Positions 36,747-50,200 of a stretch of 64,000 nucleotides of DNA are shown piece after piece. The notes under the pieces are model-generated. The model was not told the DNA's origin. It did no database searches and saw only the letters and a program-made list of their open reading frames with translations. Positions within the stretch are counted from its first letter, which is position 1, and each line of letters starts with the position of its first letter. The translations under genes were made by a program, and so were the position numbers. The DNA comes from Amphiura filiformis (Eukaryota; Echinodermata; Ophiuroidea; Amphilepidida; Amphiuridae), in assembly GCF_039555335.1 (NCBI RefSeq), contig NC_092635.1, forward strand, positions 56,394,258 through 56,458,257, read 5' to 3'.

Positions 36747-36922
36747 CAATTCACCTTGAGTCTGGTAGTGATGTCGGTGCGTTTACGCAGTTGCGCCGCA
36801 AGCATGCCAACAAACCACTCGTTATATGTGTATTATGCTCTGCATTAAGTTTTAATATGCGCCATTCAATACTGCACCCAGCGATACACACACCTATGTC
36901 ACTACCAAAGTCAAGGTCAAAG
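36747..36922. mobile_element. MITE with GGTTCACTTCAAGTTTGG-type ends, copy 2
   Basis: ATTCACCTTGAGTCTGGTAG and the inverted CACTACCAAAGTCAAGGTCA are the ends, diverged from the 31949 copy. Confidence 0.7.
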
Positions 36923-36949
36923 AAAGTATCAATTTGAAGCATTGGGCTA

Positions 36950-37098
36950 TTCCAGTTAACATGCATACACCCCAATGGAAGACATGACCACAGGGAGTAT
37001 GAATTTCAAATTGGGGCACCTGAATGGGCGACTCCATTTGAAATTCACACTCCCTGTGTGGGCGATTAAGGTCATGTCTTCAACAGGGGGTGTATATA
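36950..37098. mobile_element. CTATTCCAGTTGAAAT-family MITE
   Basis: GCTATTCCAGTTAACATGCA starts the copy. It has the GAATGGGCGACTCCATTTGA and GGTCATGTCTTCAACAGGGG blocks. Confidence 0.8.
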
Positions 37099-39152
37099 TA
37101 TTGTATTTCAACAGATAATTTCAAACTACTAATTTTAAAAGCCCACAAAAACATTTTTGACCCGTATGGAGAGTTTAATGTGAAGATGTTTGAAAATGCA
37201 GAAAAAAACAAATCACATAATTGTTCAAAACTGTAAAATGGCAAAGTTAACATGTAAACATCACACATGTATGTCAATCCCTATCCCAGGATTTATAGGA
37301 AGTAGGAATAGGTAGCCTACAATCCTATCCATGTGATAATTTGCTTTGCCCTTTGTCTCAAACATGTTATTTTTTTAATCTGCCAAAAATTACTCTGCAG
37401 TGTCATCTCAGTACTTAATATAGTTAATAGAAACAAAAGTGACTATTTTTTGATATATTTCTCTATAATTACTTTGCTTAAAAAATAATTTGATAAACAT
37501 AATATATAATGCTATAAACAAAGACAGTTGGAATGCAGGTACTAACAAAAATGTATTGTAATAATATAATACTATACAATCTACCCATAAAAATACAATA
37601 ACGTGTTACTACGGTAACAGCCTACAACTAACAATGATAAATAATGTTTTATAAACTGTATAAATATATTATCTAAGTTGTATATACTCCACATTGACAA
37701 AATTGGCCTTGTGCAATTCTCCCCAGGACATTTTGGGTTATAATTTATTTTACACGAGATTTGGGGTTTACAACCACAAAGCCTAATAAATGTATTTACA
37801 TATGGCTTCATGGGAGTATTTATTTGGTGTTTGAGCTACATCCGTTGTTGGATGCCATAAAGTATATGTTCCTTTTAAAGTTTTTTTTGTGTGAAACTGA
37901 CTTTAAGATGCATCGTAACTTATTATTTTAATATTGCAACTTATGAGGTGTTCAACTCTTTGTGAATGGGCTTTATGTCACATGACTTAAAGGAAAGTAC
38001 AGTTGACATCAGAGATCAATGAATGTCCGCCGCAGGACAGAATAAGTAACATGTAAATCACATTGGAAGTAATTCATTGATAAATCATTAGTGCAGTGAC
38101 CTTCAGTCTTATTCCACCTTTGTTAAAATAAGCACTGTATTTACTATGTGATAAGTTCAATTAATATTTTGGTTAATTTGGTTACTTTCTCCTGGTTTGG
38201 ACAACAATACTAAAGCCTTTTAAGGTCTCTGGACTGTGCCCGGCGACCTAAACTTTGACCTGCAGTCCAGAAGAGCACCAATGATGCTACGCAAACAGTT
38301 TCTTCTCTCATGACGTGTCTCTTATTTGGATTGTGTTAATATGGAGTATAACTACATGTTTTCTACAGTTATCAGGAGTTAAAAATAAGCTTAGCGGTTA
38401 CACTCTTCTATTCTATATGACCTAATAAAGGATATACACAGTAGACTAACTAGATCATAGGACATGCACTCTTTTTGTATAAAGATATAACAAAATGACA
38501 TCAATATATAGAACAAACAAGAAAACTGCTTGCAATCTATCAGTAGTAGTGTAGGGAAGACAAAATATCATATTGTTTATACTAAGGAACTTAAATTTCT
38601 GTTTATTTGTTGCACAGAGTGGCAAGATATATGTAGTACCACCCGCTTTAGTTCTTGGAAAAGATGATACATGATGCAACGTGATGCGATATGGCTGGCT
38701 TGGTTGGTCTGCGAATATGTGTAATACCCAATCACAATCCCATGTCAGAGATGCCAGCGACTTGCCCAAAAAAATTCTGGAAATAATACAGTACAGACAA
38801 TTGCGAGCCATAGGGGGCGTAGTGACCGGAGCGGCAGCGCCTCACGGCCGGGGGTCCCTTTTAGATACAAAATTGTAAATTTCCCCAAAATTGTTTTAAA
38901 ATCAAACACAAATGATTGTAGCACGTTTCTCTAGGTCCAGGGATACTCCAAATCCAACCCCCCAAATTTTTTTTTTTTTTTCAATAAAAAATTTGGGAAA
39001 CTGTCATCTCTGCTACGTCTACACAGTACAAGCGCTAAATCGACTACACAATGCAAATGAATGTTGAAGGGTGTAAACTTTAATATGTTATGTACTGTCC
39101 CTTCTCATTCAGGGTGCCTTTGTTGTTCGGTTAAAATGGCAGCAGTGTCAAT
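37099..39152. other. Intergenic stretch without recognised features
   Basis: AT-rich; a GC-rich patch near 38810-38860 reads GGCGTAGTGACCGGAGCGGC. No conserved frame seen. Confidence 0.5.
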
Positions 39153-39338
39153 GCGCTATTCCAGATGAAATCATTCACCCCCTTTGGAAGACATTTCCTT
39201 GACCTTCCACACAGTCAGTGTGAATTTCAAATGGGTTACCTGAATGGGCGACTCTGTTTGAAATCTACAGCCCCAGCATAGGAAATTAAGGTCATGTCTT
39301 CAATAGGGGATGTATGGATTTATATCGGGATAGCCCAA
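39153..39338. mobile_element. CTATTCCAGTTGAAAT-family MITE, fullest copy
   Basis: GCTATTCCAGATGAAATCAT and the inverted GGATTTATATCGGGATAGC bound 186 bp with all internal family blocks. Confidence 0.8.
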
Positions 39339-39473
39339 TATACATGCTACATTACTCTAGTCTCTTTTCCAACATGGCAGTTACGCAAGTGCTATAACAT
39401 TTTTAGAATGTCGTACATGTCTTGTTTTTCATTTGCACTTGCATTCTCCTCAAATGCACTTATAAACTAGGTA

Positions 39474-39717
39474 TAGACCACTTGACATGTGACGTCATTG
39501 CCCAGCAGTATGCGCGCGAATTATGGCAATTTCCATTGTTCTTTGCCCTGCAGGTGTGCGTACCCATTGTAGTTTGCTCAGGGCATGTGCATTTTAAATC
39601 GCCCACCACATTTCATATAGTACAAGAAATGCCATTGAACAGTGTAGCGGTTCATTCAAGCATATCGATAGACCAGTCCCTCGCCTTTATTGATAAACGA
39701 TGATGTCAAGTGGTCTA
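39474..39717. mobile_element. TA-flanked MITE (TAGACCACTTGACAT ends), copy 2
   Basis: Ends and interior match the 23402 copy in reverse orientation, with TA on each side. Confidence 0.85.
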
Positions 39718-40159
39718 TACTTTCCACCATCTAAGTTCCTTAGCATAGACTGAATTGAAATAAACACGATACAATGTAGAACTCTGCTCATCCTCAAGTA
39801 ATACTGTTGTGATATATGCCATCGCCTGTGCACAGGTATGGTCATATGGTATTGTCAAATAATATGAATAAATTAAACTTTTTCATGACAACAGAGTTCC
39901 AAACTGTATCCCACTTCTTATCTAGGTACATAGACCATAAGAAATTATTCTAAACTGACCAAGCATAGAAAACAATGATAATTCAAGTAATTGCTATCAT
40001 CTAGGTGTATTAATTAAAGAAACGCTTCTGATAGCAGACGAATTCTCCATGTTGAGTGCAGCGATACCTTATTGCTGGTCTTTGCACATAAGATATTCAT
40101 TTATGCACTCAAAATAATGAATTCTTTAACCCCCTGAGCACTACCTGCCGATCTAACAT

Positions 40160-40320
40160 TGCCTCTGATTGGTCAATTACATGATATCTTCACTTTAATC
40201 ACCAATCAGAATGGAGCTTTGCAAATAATTCACCTCAATTTTTTTGTGTGGTGAAATTATTCTAACAACGTTGCTGATTGGGCCAATTGATAATGAAAAC
40301 TTCTTTTTGGCCAATCAGCA
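40160..40320. repeat. CCAAT/ATTGG repeat block
   Basis: CCTCTGATTGGTCAATTACA, CACCAATCAGAATGGAGC, CTGATTGGGCCAATTG and GGCCAATCAGCAGG alternate in direction. It is related to the block at 35385. Confidence 0.7.
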
Positions 40321-40514
40321 GGTAGTTCTCATGGGGTTAAGTTGAGTAATGCTGCTTCTGCTTTCAACAGTGCCTACTTTTAGTAGATACCTACTGAAGA
40401 AATTATCATACAAAAATACAAGACTATATAAAATGCAGCATGGGGTTAATTTATTAGTAATGAAAAAACAGAAATGTGACCTTCGAATGAGACGTTCATA
40501 ACGTAGAACATAGA

Positions 40515-40760
40515 GAACCACCCTTTGGCAGATGAATCGCCAAGTCCTCTAGACCCACCCTTTGGCAAAATGGGTCGCCAAGTCCAAAACTAGACCTACC
40601 CTTTGGCAAAATGGGTCGCCAAGTCCAAAACTTGACCCACCCTTTGGCAGAATGGGCCACCAAGTCCAAAACTAGCACCACCCTTTGGCAGATGGGTCGC
40701 CAAGTCCAAAACTACACCCACCCTTTGGCAAAATGGGCTGCCAAAACTTGCCCAACATTT
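40515..40760. repeat. 6 x about 41-bp minisatellite
   Basis: CCCTTTGGCA units start at 40521, 40558, 40599, 40640, 40681 and 40721. Most are followed by AAATGGGTCGCCAAGTCC or a close variant. Confidence 0.9.
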
Positions 40761-42059
40761 TATTTACAAATACAAGTTCTACTACAAAATACTCTTTGCA
40801 AGAAACCACTGACTTACTATGTATGCAGTTGGAATCATACTCTGAGAATTGCTTTCTTGGTAACTGTGACCCTCCGAGTGGCTCAAAAGTTGTGAACATG
40901 ATACATGCACCGTGTAGCGCTGCATCTATCAATCTTGTATATGGTACAACTCTCCTCTCTCAAGTACAAATAAATTATCTGTACGTAAGTAACACAGCAG
41001 ATAGATGCTGTTTGACTTGGGAAGAAAGTGTTTGGAACCAGTGTAATCCAGAGTAAAAATACAGTGCCTATTTAGCTACGTAAAAGTGACACAAAAAAAA
41101 TAAATAAATGTAGATATTACTCCGACATAAAATGCTCTATCTGCCAACTATTAGCAAAGCAAATGCTGCATTGTTATATAAGACGGCAGACAGTGCTCTA
41201 TGGATGTCACACGACTGAAGATAAGTATCAAATCTGTTTTTCCCGTCTACACACAAGTTCCAACACTGTTTTATATTTCAATCTTGCGCCACTTGATTTT
41301 TTGAATTTTTTTTTTTGATGACAGCAACATTTATGACATACATTCTACTATGGCAGGGAAACTGTATTAGCAGGTGAAGGCACAAAATTAAATCAACAGC
41401 CCAGAGAAGAAAATAAATTAAAAGCTGCCATATGCAAGTACATACACAGCACAATGTAGAAGATTCACTAAGGTACTATTGAAATGTCACATAAATGACA
41501 AAGAGAAAGGCATATGGCAGCAATTCTGTAGAAAACATTTAGCCACTGGGCTTAAATTTGTCAAACATATATATTATTATTATAGCTATTAATAGTTGTC
41601 CATTTTTAGAATTTCTATAACTGGCTTTTTCTTTTACACAAGGCAGCCATTATTGGCTACTTGCTTTTTGGTTACACCATTGATTTGTTTGTATTATAAG
41701 ATCTCCATTGGAAGGGAATTGCACTTTGTTTACTGCTGTATTTGGTGAACACAAATATGTGCATCAGTGTTTACATGTGCGTAGCATGTGTGTTCATTCT
41801 CCGTCCACAAAAGTACGGAAGTGATACAATGTATTCACAATGACCTTTCTTTGTCATCTGTGTCAGGGTTTCATGAGCACTTATCGATATGGGTGGAAGG
41901 ATTGCTGCCCATAATAAGACGGGGAACAGCTAGAACTCATAATCCCCAATCACATACATGTGCATGATAATGAGTAATATGTGCACCAGAATCGAGATCT
42001 TTGATTGCAACTTTGGGAATAGACACTATCAATCTGACATTAGATATTGCATCATCGTA
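40761..42059. other. Intergenic stretch without recognised features
   Basis: No conserved coding frame or repeat boundary was seen. Confidence 0.5.
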
Positions 42060-42299
42060 TAGACCACTTGACATGTGACGTCATTACCCGGGAGTATGCA
42101 CACAAATTATGGCAATTTCCATCGTTCTTTGCCCTGCAGTGTACGTACGCATCGTAGCTTGCTTAGGGCAAGTGCATTTTAAATCGCCCACCACATTTCA
42201 TAGTACAAGAAAGCCATTGAACAGTGTAACGATTCGTTCAAGCATATCGATAGACCAGTCCCTCCCCTTTGTTGATAAACAATGATGTCAAGTGGTCTA
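42060..42299. mobile_element. TA-flanked MITE (TAGACCACTTGACAT ends), copy 3
   Basis: Same orientation as the 39474 copy, TA on each side, with small differences in the interior. Confidence 0.85.
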
Positions 42300-43628
42300 T
42301 ACCGATGATGCAAAACACCTGTTTGCATCTTTACAATAATGCCAAATAGATTGTGATTCAGTGACAATCCATGATCGTTACATCTAACTTGGTGCTAACT
42401 GCTAAACCAAGTCTGCATGATATGATACTCCCCCTCAATGGAGATCCCAACCACAACAAACTAATGCTGCGTATACGTCATCACCTTCACACCTCGGCTT
42501 GCTGCTTCTTTCCTTTGGTATATGTTAATTGCATGATGGTTGACCCATTCTGTCTTTTGCTTACCGATAATGGTTCACCCACCCCGTCCTAATTTACCAA
42601 GCCATCCTGTTGCGCATAACACATTTGTTTATGTGAGCCTGTACATAGATGTGGCTTGTAAAAGAATGGAGCAAATGAAACAAAATGGGTCATCAATCCA
42701 ACACCAGTTTCTCGTTGCGCTATACATAGATGCGACTTCAAACAGAATGGAGCCAAACAGACAGAATGGGTCAACAAACCCATGTCAGTTTCTCCTTGCA
42801 ACTTGAAAGAGAACAATGTATATCTGATAAAACCAGTTTCTGCTTCAAGTTGTCCTCTCCTTCAAAATCCTGTTGGACACAAATACCATACGGTAATAGT
42901 TCTTCTTTTCATGCATTTTCAACAGGACTTTACCTCCACCGGTGTATAATTTGTTCCATATTACTCAGGAATTTTTGCAAATATTTTCCCTGCTGAATCT
43001 GGCTTGCTTACCTTTAAACTCATTCCCTTTAGTTACATACAAGAACATTCTTCCCTTAACATACATCCACAGCTTAGTAGATTTAATAACATCTGAACAG
43101 AGTTGAACTTTATTCAGAGATATATTTTTTGATGTGCACCATTCAGCATTTCACCATATCTACACAATTGCCACTTCAACAAACACTTAAATTTGCTCCC
43201 CAAAGGTGGGAGATAACCTTTTCTATGTTACAATAACGATTTCTTACAGTACATCTATTACTTGTAACATTCGTCTACTTTGATGTGCTAAATAGGATCA
43301 AAAGTACAATATCAATTCATAAAATTGGACTTAAACACCATTTTTGAAGCACACCATCCACCAGTTCTCAAAAGACAAAATAAACAGTACAAGTCATGCA
43401 TAAAAGAGGGAGTTCAAACCAATTATACACCATGACAATATACTAGGCACTAATTCTCTTGATCAAGTGGTAATAATGCTTCATACAGCACAAACTGCGG
43501 GCAACCTGCCAATGTAATACATATAAAGCAGGTCTTAAGTACAAACCTCATCATAGAACATTTGCAAATATAAGCATCGAACTACACACCTACTTTGAAT
43601 TTATTTACCTGGATGATCCACCAAGTTT
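42300..43628. other. Downstream flank of makorin
   Basis: It probably includes the makorin 3' untranslated region. A minus-strand AATAAA at 43605-43600 lies only 23 bp after the stop, and another lies near 43120. Two about 80-bp direct repeats (ATAGATGTGGCTTGTAAAAG and ATAGATGCGACTTCAAACAG) occur at about 42640-42800. Confidence 0.5.
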
Positions 43629-44292
43629 TCAGCAAAATTCGTCCGACAAGCAATCTTCAAATTCGTCCTCTTCGGCCTCATTTGTCTCGCCTTTCACCTC
43701 TGGTGGCGCTTCTTTACTGTTGCTCTTCTCGTTGCCTATGGCGGCATCTTCTTTCTCTCTTTCTCCTGCACCTGTAGTGACTTCTCTTGCTTCTGCTTGC
43801 GCCGCAGCTTGACCTTCTCCTTCGCTCTCATCATCGCCATCATTCTCATCTCCTTCTTCCTGTCGTTGAGTTGTATCGTTCGTTTTTTCTTGACCACTGT
43901 TAGCTTGACCGCTAGGTGCTACCCAATTAGACGCAGGCTCTCCGCTGGCGTTATCGCTATCCTCCGACCGGTTACCATAGAAGTCGAAATAATCGCTCCA
44001 TAGGTCGTCTTCAAAATCGCTATAATAGTCAAATTCATCAGACCAGTCGTAGTATAAGAACCAATCGTCTTCGTCGTCGCTACTCCAATCGAGTAGTCTA
44101 TTGTCACGTTCCTCAAAGAAATCCCAGAGCTGTAACGCACGGAAAGTGCGTAATTTGCCATCGGCGTTGTTGTATTTGCGTACTTTAGAACGGTCCTCCT
44201 TTGAGCCATCTTGATAGGCATGGAGATAAAAGCATTCTGCTCCAAATGGACAGTTGCCGCGCCCTTGATCAAAATACTTGCATGGTTTGATA
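43629..44292 (-). CDS. MKRN1: Makorin exon 7: CCCH-4, acidic tail and stop
   Basis: The acceptor AATTTTTAG precedes [20 protein letters not shown]. After the finger comes [17 protein letters not shown], then an Asp/Tyr/Trp-rich stretch ([20 protein letters not shown]) like the acidic end of human makorins. A further Glu/Gln-rich tail of about 110 residues ends [11 protein letters not shown] and TGA. The tail is low complexity and GC-richer than the surrounding intron. Confidence 0.93.
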
Positions 44293-47200
44293 CTAAAAAT
44301 TAAAAAAAACAGTCATTGAAAACAGACATTAAATACTGAATAGTTTTCCTTTTCAGAAATTTGTATTTCTGTCAATAATTGTAAGCAAAAGTTATCAAGT
44401 GAAATTCAAAGTGAATATAACTGATACTGGTAAAATACCAAATTAAGACATTTATAATATAAGTCAAAATATGAAGGTCATAAAAAATGTTCGACCTCCA
44501 TGTTGAGTGTGTAGGACCCCTAGTCTTATCAGCTTCAAGATCAATGATTTTTTAAATTGGGAGGACTTTTTCAATTGGGAGGACTTTTAGTTATTGATTG
44601 TGAAGCTGATAAGACTGCCAGGATTCACAAAGCCTTACGATTGATCTTACAATTGATTTACCACACATAGTCCCATATTAGTTCAATTACAAGATTGATC
44701 GTAATTCTTTGTGAAACGGGCCCAAGGTGGCTCAAAGAAGCCATTTGGATCCGCAGAAAAGGACATGACACTCTAAACAAGAACGAAGGGCCTACAAACT
44801 CAACAACATCTTTGACCAACTCATCACGCCCCCAATGACAGTTCCTGTTGCCCATAAAACGAAACAGTCAGATGTGATGAGTTGCCAGTCTGATGAAACC
44901 ACTAGTGTAACTAAAATGTGAGTAAAAAAAATCATCATTTTTCACAGGAATTGTTCAAAATGAACAAAATCCGCTTTAAACATGTCTGCAATGCACTGAT
45001 AAGAGAGACAGACAGACAAGACACCCAGACAGACAGAGACAGAGAAGAGTACTCAACATTACCTTAGGGCTTGTTTATATTTTTCCACAATCTTGGTCTT
45101 TTCATCTGAATCTTCTACCCAGAAATCACTGGGTGTGACAAAATGGGACGCTACACGGCAAGTTGGACATCCTCTATGGAGTAGAAAGACACAATTGCAT
45201 GGTTACGTAATAATGCCTGAAACAATACACTTTCCCCTAGATGTTAATCCTTTGGATATTATTAGATTGTTGCAGTTAATTAAGATAGACCCACTGTTCT
45301 TTTTTGCTCAATCATGCCATCTACAGGGTGTCCCAGAAGGATCTATACCATTTTGAAAAAAATATTAAAAATATACAATCAACAGTGTATCTAATTTTAA
45401 TATGTGCAATACAATGACACACATGTCACCTTCTAATTTTGTGACTTTCAAGTTTCATTCAAAAAAGTTTATTGGTTTTGGTGTGACATTGATATTATTG
45501 AAAATGGACGAAAACTGGATGTGTGTAGTTTACAGCACAAAGATCTCATATTACACATGGTTGCTTTATCACCATCGTCCAACTGTACTGTGCAATATAT
45601 TGGAGAAATTATACATTCTTTTGTAGGAAATACATCAAATTTGGCACAGATGCAGAGCTTACAATGCTGAATAATTCTTCATATGGGATTAAGGGGGTGC
45701 TACACCCCTGGCCAATTTTGTGCCTATTTTTGCATTTTTCTCAAAAATTATAATGCATTGGTGACAAGTAAGATATGTATATTATAGGGGCAAGAACTAC
45801 AACTACCGCACTGAAAATTCAGCAACTCAAGGCAAGTAGTTATTGATTTATTAATCAAAAATTGCTTTTTCCCTCATTTTTGACTGTAACTCCACAACTG
45901 TTGTCTGTGTTGAAATAAAATTTCCAGTGCAGTAGTTGTAGTCCTTGCCCTATAATATATATGTGTGCAAAAGTTCGTTCCGCCCTAATGTCCGGTTTGC
46001 TCCAAGCATATCATCACTATAGTTAGAGCCCCATCAGCTTTTGCCCTCAGGATTACTTGCTATGAATGTTCTTAAGGCATGCATGGTGTAAAAATTCTCC
46101 AGGCATTTTGCATTTCTTATAGTGTGGGCAGACGTGTGTTTTGAGGAATTTAGATAACCACAAACCTCAGAGAATTTAAAGATGGCGTCCCAAAAAATCC
46201 GAGAGTGGCTTGTTCAAGAAGAGTGAAATGTGCTAGAGAATGGATGAAGAAAAGTCTTAACCCAATAGAGATATTGTGGTCTATTCTAAAAGAAAGGTTT
46301 TTGTGAAACTCCTTATTGTAAAATCATAACACAATTTACAGATCTCGAGTCCAGAATGTATGGCCAAGCCTAGACAAGAATAAGGAACTTTTTGTGCCAT
46401 TAGTGGGCCATGAAGGTTTTGAAGGTGATCATGGTGATTGACCACCAAGGATACTATGACTTCAAATAAATTGGTTTAACATCTATATTAATGTAACAAA
46501 ATAACAAATAACAAAATATAGCCTACACTTTATTGTTTGAGTTTGATTTTAAATACATTAAAGATGCTTTGGGGTGGGGGCGGAACGAACTTATTGCACA
46601 CGGTATACATATCTTACTTGTCACCAATGCGCTATAATTTTTGAGAAAAATGCAAAAATAGGCACAGAATTGGACAGGGGTGTAGTACCCCCTTAAGTGA
46701 AACATTTGAATACACAGAGAATGAAACAATGGTACTGTCTTTTATCATAGGTAGGTTAACTGTATGATACATACTTTGGCAAATGAATGTACTTTCCTCT
46801 TATTGCCATCACAGTTTACATTCTTTTACCATGTAAGGGTCATTGAAAAAAGTTAACCTCAACCATGGCAAGAAGCACTATGTGTTGTAAGTAGACTATA
46901 CATCTATCTAGGCACTGGAGGAAAACATAATTTTGGAAGCCAAAAACCACACTTCCATTTTCCAAAAACCGCAAAGAAACACAATTTCCTGAAAAAAAAG
47001 AGTAAGAATTTATAGACCCTATATTTACTTGTTATTCAATGTTGGAACTGGTTGAGTAATACTGCTCCTAAAAAAAGTTCAACGTTCTTTAAGGTTTTTC
47101 TTTTCAAAGCTGGATAAAGTTGTAAATCTTATTTACCTTTGCTTCTATTGATCAGCTAGCAATGCATGCTAATTCAATGGTCCCTGGCTGTTCAATAGAA

Positions 47201-50200
47201 GCAAAAGTAATTAAAACAGACAACTTTATCCAGCTTTGAAAAAATAATAATTTAGGAGCAGTGTTTCTCCAGTTCCAGTTCCTTGAATTTTTGTTAGAAA
47301 AAATGCAATTGCACCCAAAATTCTCAATTGCAGCCGTGAATACTGCGATCACATTTTCCTCTGGTTCCGACATCTATCTATTACCATATTACGGTCGATT
47401 TCCTACCTGACAACTTTCTTCTCATATTGCTTAGCACTGCGCCATTTACGTATACACGCCAGGCAGTAAGGATGGTTACAATTGGACAATAGGCCAAATT
47501 TGCGGTCTTTTGGAGACGACTTCTCAAGGATGACCTCCATACAGATGCCACATGCTACGTCCTTACTGCGTTGGAAGGCAAAGGCCACTTGCATATTCTT
47601 CTCGTGTTCGGCCATGCATTGCTGTGGACAGACGAGAGGCAATTGGTACACTGGTTATGATGCATTGTAAGTTACGACACATTATAATATCCTTGTCATA
47701 AAGAGCATGCCATTCATGGAGTTTTACAGACTTTACTGCATGTATCTAATGGTATTGATATACATCGTAAATGGGATTTATAACTAGAACCTATCGTAAA
47801 ATTTATTTAAAGATTGACAATTTCCAACACTCTAAATAGATGTACATAAATCCCACGTACATGATCGCTGTCACTCAATTTTGAGACTATCGCAACAAAA
47901 TTATTTATGATCCAGTAGTACATGAAAGTATGTTTTACAAAAATATTATCTCAGCTTTTAACAAACTTACTTGGATATACAGTAAATAAGTTAAAATTTT
48001 GCTTCAAAGTTTGCTAAAGTACAGAAGCCGCCATCTTTAATTCACTACTTCCAGGGTCACAATGCAATGTGGGAAATCTCCCAGTAATGCATTGCGCGGT
48101 ACTATAATGAAAGACAGAGCCAACCTGCACAGTAAAGCATTATCTGTCTAGTTGTCAGAATTTCAGACGCGAACTAGTCTTTTTATCTCTGTCTTTCATT
48201 ATAGGAGATTTTGCTCTATCACAGGCACATCGTTGGAAGCGTTAAAAAAATTGCATTGTGATACTGAAAATTACATTTTGATATCATCATCAATCGCGAT
48301 ATCACACATACGTATCGTACATGTACTTACTGCTCTGTGTTCCTTGTTCTGTTTCTTGTCCGTTGGATGCAGACAGTACTCCCCACATAGATCACACGCG
48401 TTGCCATGGAGATACATACAGTTGGCACCATATCTGCATTTACCTTGGACATTGAATGGACACAAACTATTCTGTTTCTTTGCCTCTGGGACAGGGTTCT
48501 GTTGTACTTGTTGCTCAGGGGGTGGGGGCTTGTGTACTATTGGTGGAGGGGGAATCGAGGGTGCTGTACTCACAGGTGGCGGTTCAACTCCTCCCATTTG
48601 AGCAACAGATAAATATGATGATGGTGGAACTGCAGCAAAATAAAAACAAGAGAAACTTTGTACCTAAACATTATTTTGGCATGTATAAGCTGGACATACT
48701 ATTTGCTATGTCCATGCTGGGATATATTTCTGACTCTTATAGCCCTTGCTATACTTGACTTCAAGCTGACTTAGATCAATTGTCAAGTCTACTCAACTGT
48801 TATTTTGTAAGAATCAAACGATCCCAGCAAAGCTTCTCTGTAAAGAATCGCACTTGATTCTTATAATTTGCAGCAAACTTCTAATCTAAGCCTGCTATGT
48901 AAACTGACATGAGACTCCAGTTGAATGGGTAATTACTAGATGCACCGTAAACCAGGACACGTACTTGTTTTAAGTTTTCATAATCAATCAAATTGACATT
49001 GAAGTCGTTTAATTGCATACATGCAGAAATTAGACTACATCTCAAACACGCCTAGAATGAGAACCCACAGGTTTAGTCTCGGGCACAGACTGCATGTGGC
49101 CAGCCCTCGAATTAACCCACGGCACCCATGGCAATTTGCCGTGGGTGCCCAACCCCACTGCCGTAATGCCCTAAAAATATGTCCTTTACCCAAGGCAGTC
49201 ACTTGCTGTGCCCTCTAATGAAGTTGCCGTCGGTGCCCCAGCCCTGCCCCTTCATTATAAAACCATCTATCTATGTTTGTGTGTGTTTTTTTCACTTTGG
49301 AGAAATTGCCTTGGTGCCCGTCTCAAATTTTCAACAGTTGCCATGATGCCCTCTTGAAATATTACAAACTGCTGTGCTGCCTTGCCTTTTCAGTGAAAAT
49401 CCAAGGCAATTATCAACTTGCCCTAAAAAAGTTGCCGTGCCCCTTAAGATCCTTAATTCGAGGGCTGCATGTGGCTCATTGCGAACATTCAGTCTAGAGT
49501 AGACCCTTGAAGGATCTAGTTGCTTTGTGGTTGGCTATGTTAATATTATTCAAAATTGATCAAAACATGGAGGTGTGGTAATCAGTCGTTCACAACTGGT
49601 CAATAACATTGTGGTGAGGTGATCAGATGTGTAATGACGAGATCAGATGTGCAATGACCAGACCGTTTGGCACCAAATTGCATGCGTAACAAACATATAT
49701 AGGTTTTCAGCCGAAAAGCTGGAAATGTTGTTTACTGCTAAATTGCAGGCATTTTTTAGGAATTACAGAAAGTGGTTGTGAAGAAGACTACCACAGGTTA
49801 AGACTCTGAAACGTTATGTGTTACTCAGTCAGGCCTGGAAATAATTCGGAATCCAGGAAGCTTATTCCAGGGAAATTTTGGAATTTGGAGGGAAATTTTG
49901 GAATTTGGAGGGAAATATTGCTTCATGTTAGAAATACATTTGAATTATGGAAAAGTTTGCTGAACTTGCTTATCTTCCTGAGAAATTAACATTAGCCTTG
50001 GGGTTACTCATTGTGTGGATAATAAAAGTACCGTACTCATTTTGTATCATTTTTCTTAATCATTGTCACTCATTCTCTTACCTGGATTTTGAAATGGTTG
50101 ACCTGGATTTTGATACGGTTGACCTGGCACAAATGCTGCTGCATTAACATAATCCTGCATGTGTATCTGATTCATCTGACTGGTAACCGCTGCCATCATG

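Noticed and set aside
39422..39703. Plus-strand open frame of 93 codons
   Set aside because: Lies largely inside the TA-flanked MITE copy at 39474, and other copies do not keep the frame.
43919..44272. Open frame overlapping makorin exon 7 in another minus frame
   Set aside because: It is a frame shadow; the true frame continues from CCCH-4 to the TGA at 43629.
44658..44855. Minus-strand open frame between makorin exons 6 and 7
   Set aside because: No conserved sequence, and it does not join either exon in phase with splice sites.
48152..48601. Plus-strand open frame of 149 codons
   Set aside because: Antisense shadow of makorin exon 4; the minus frame encodes conserved zinc-binding motifs.
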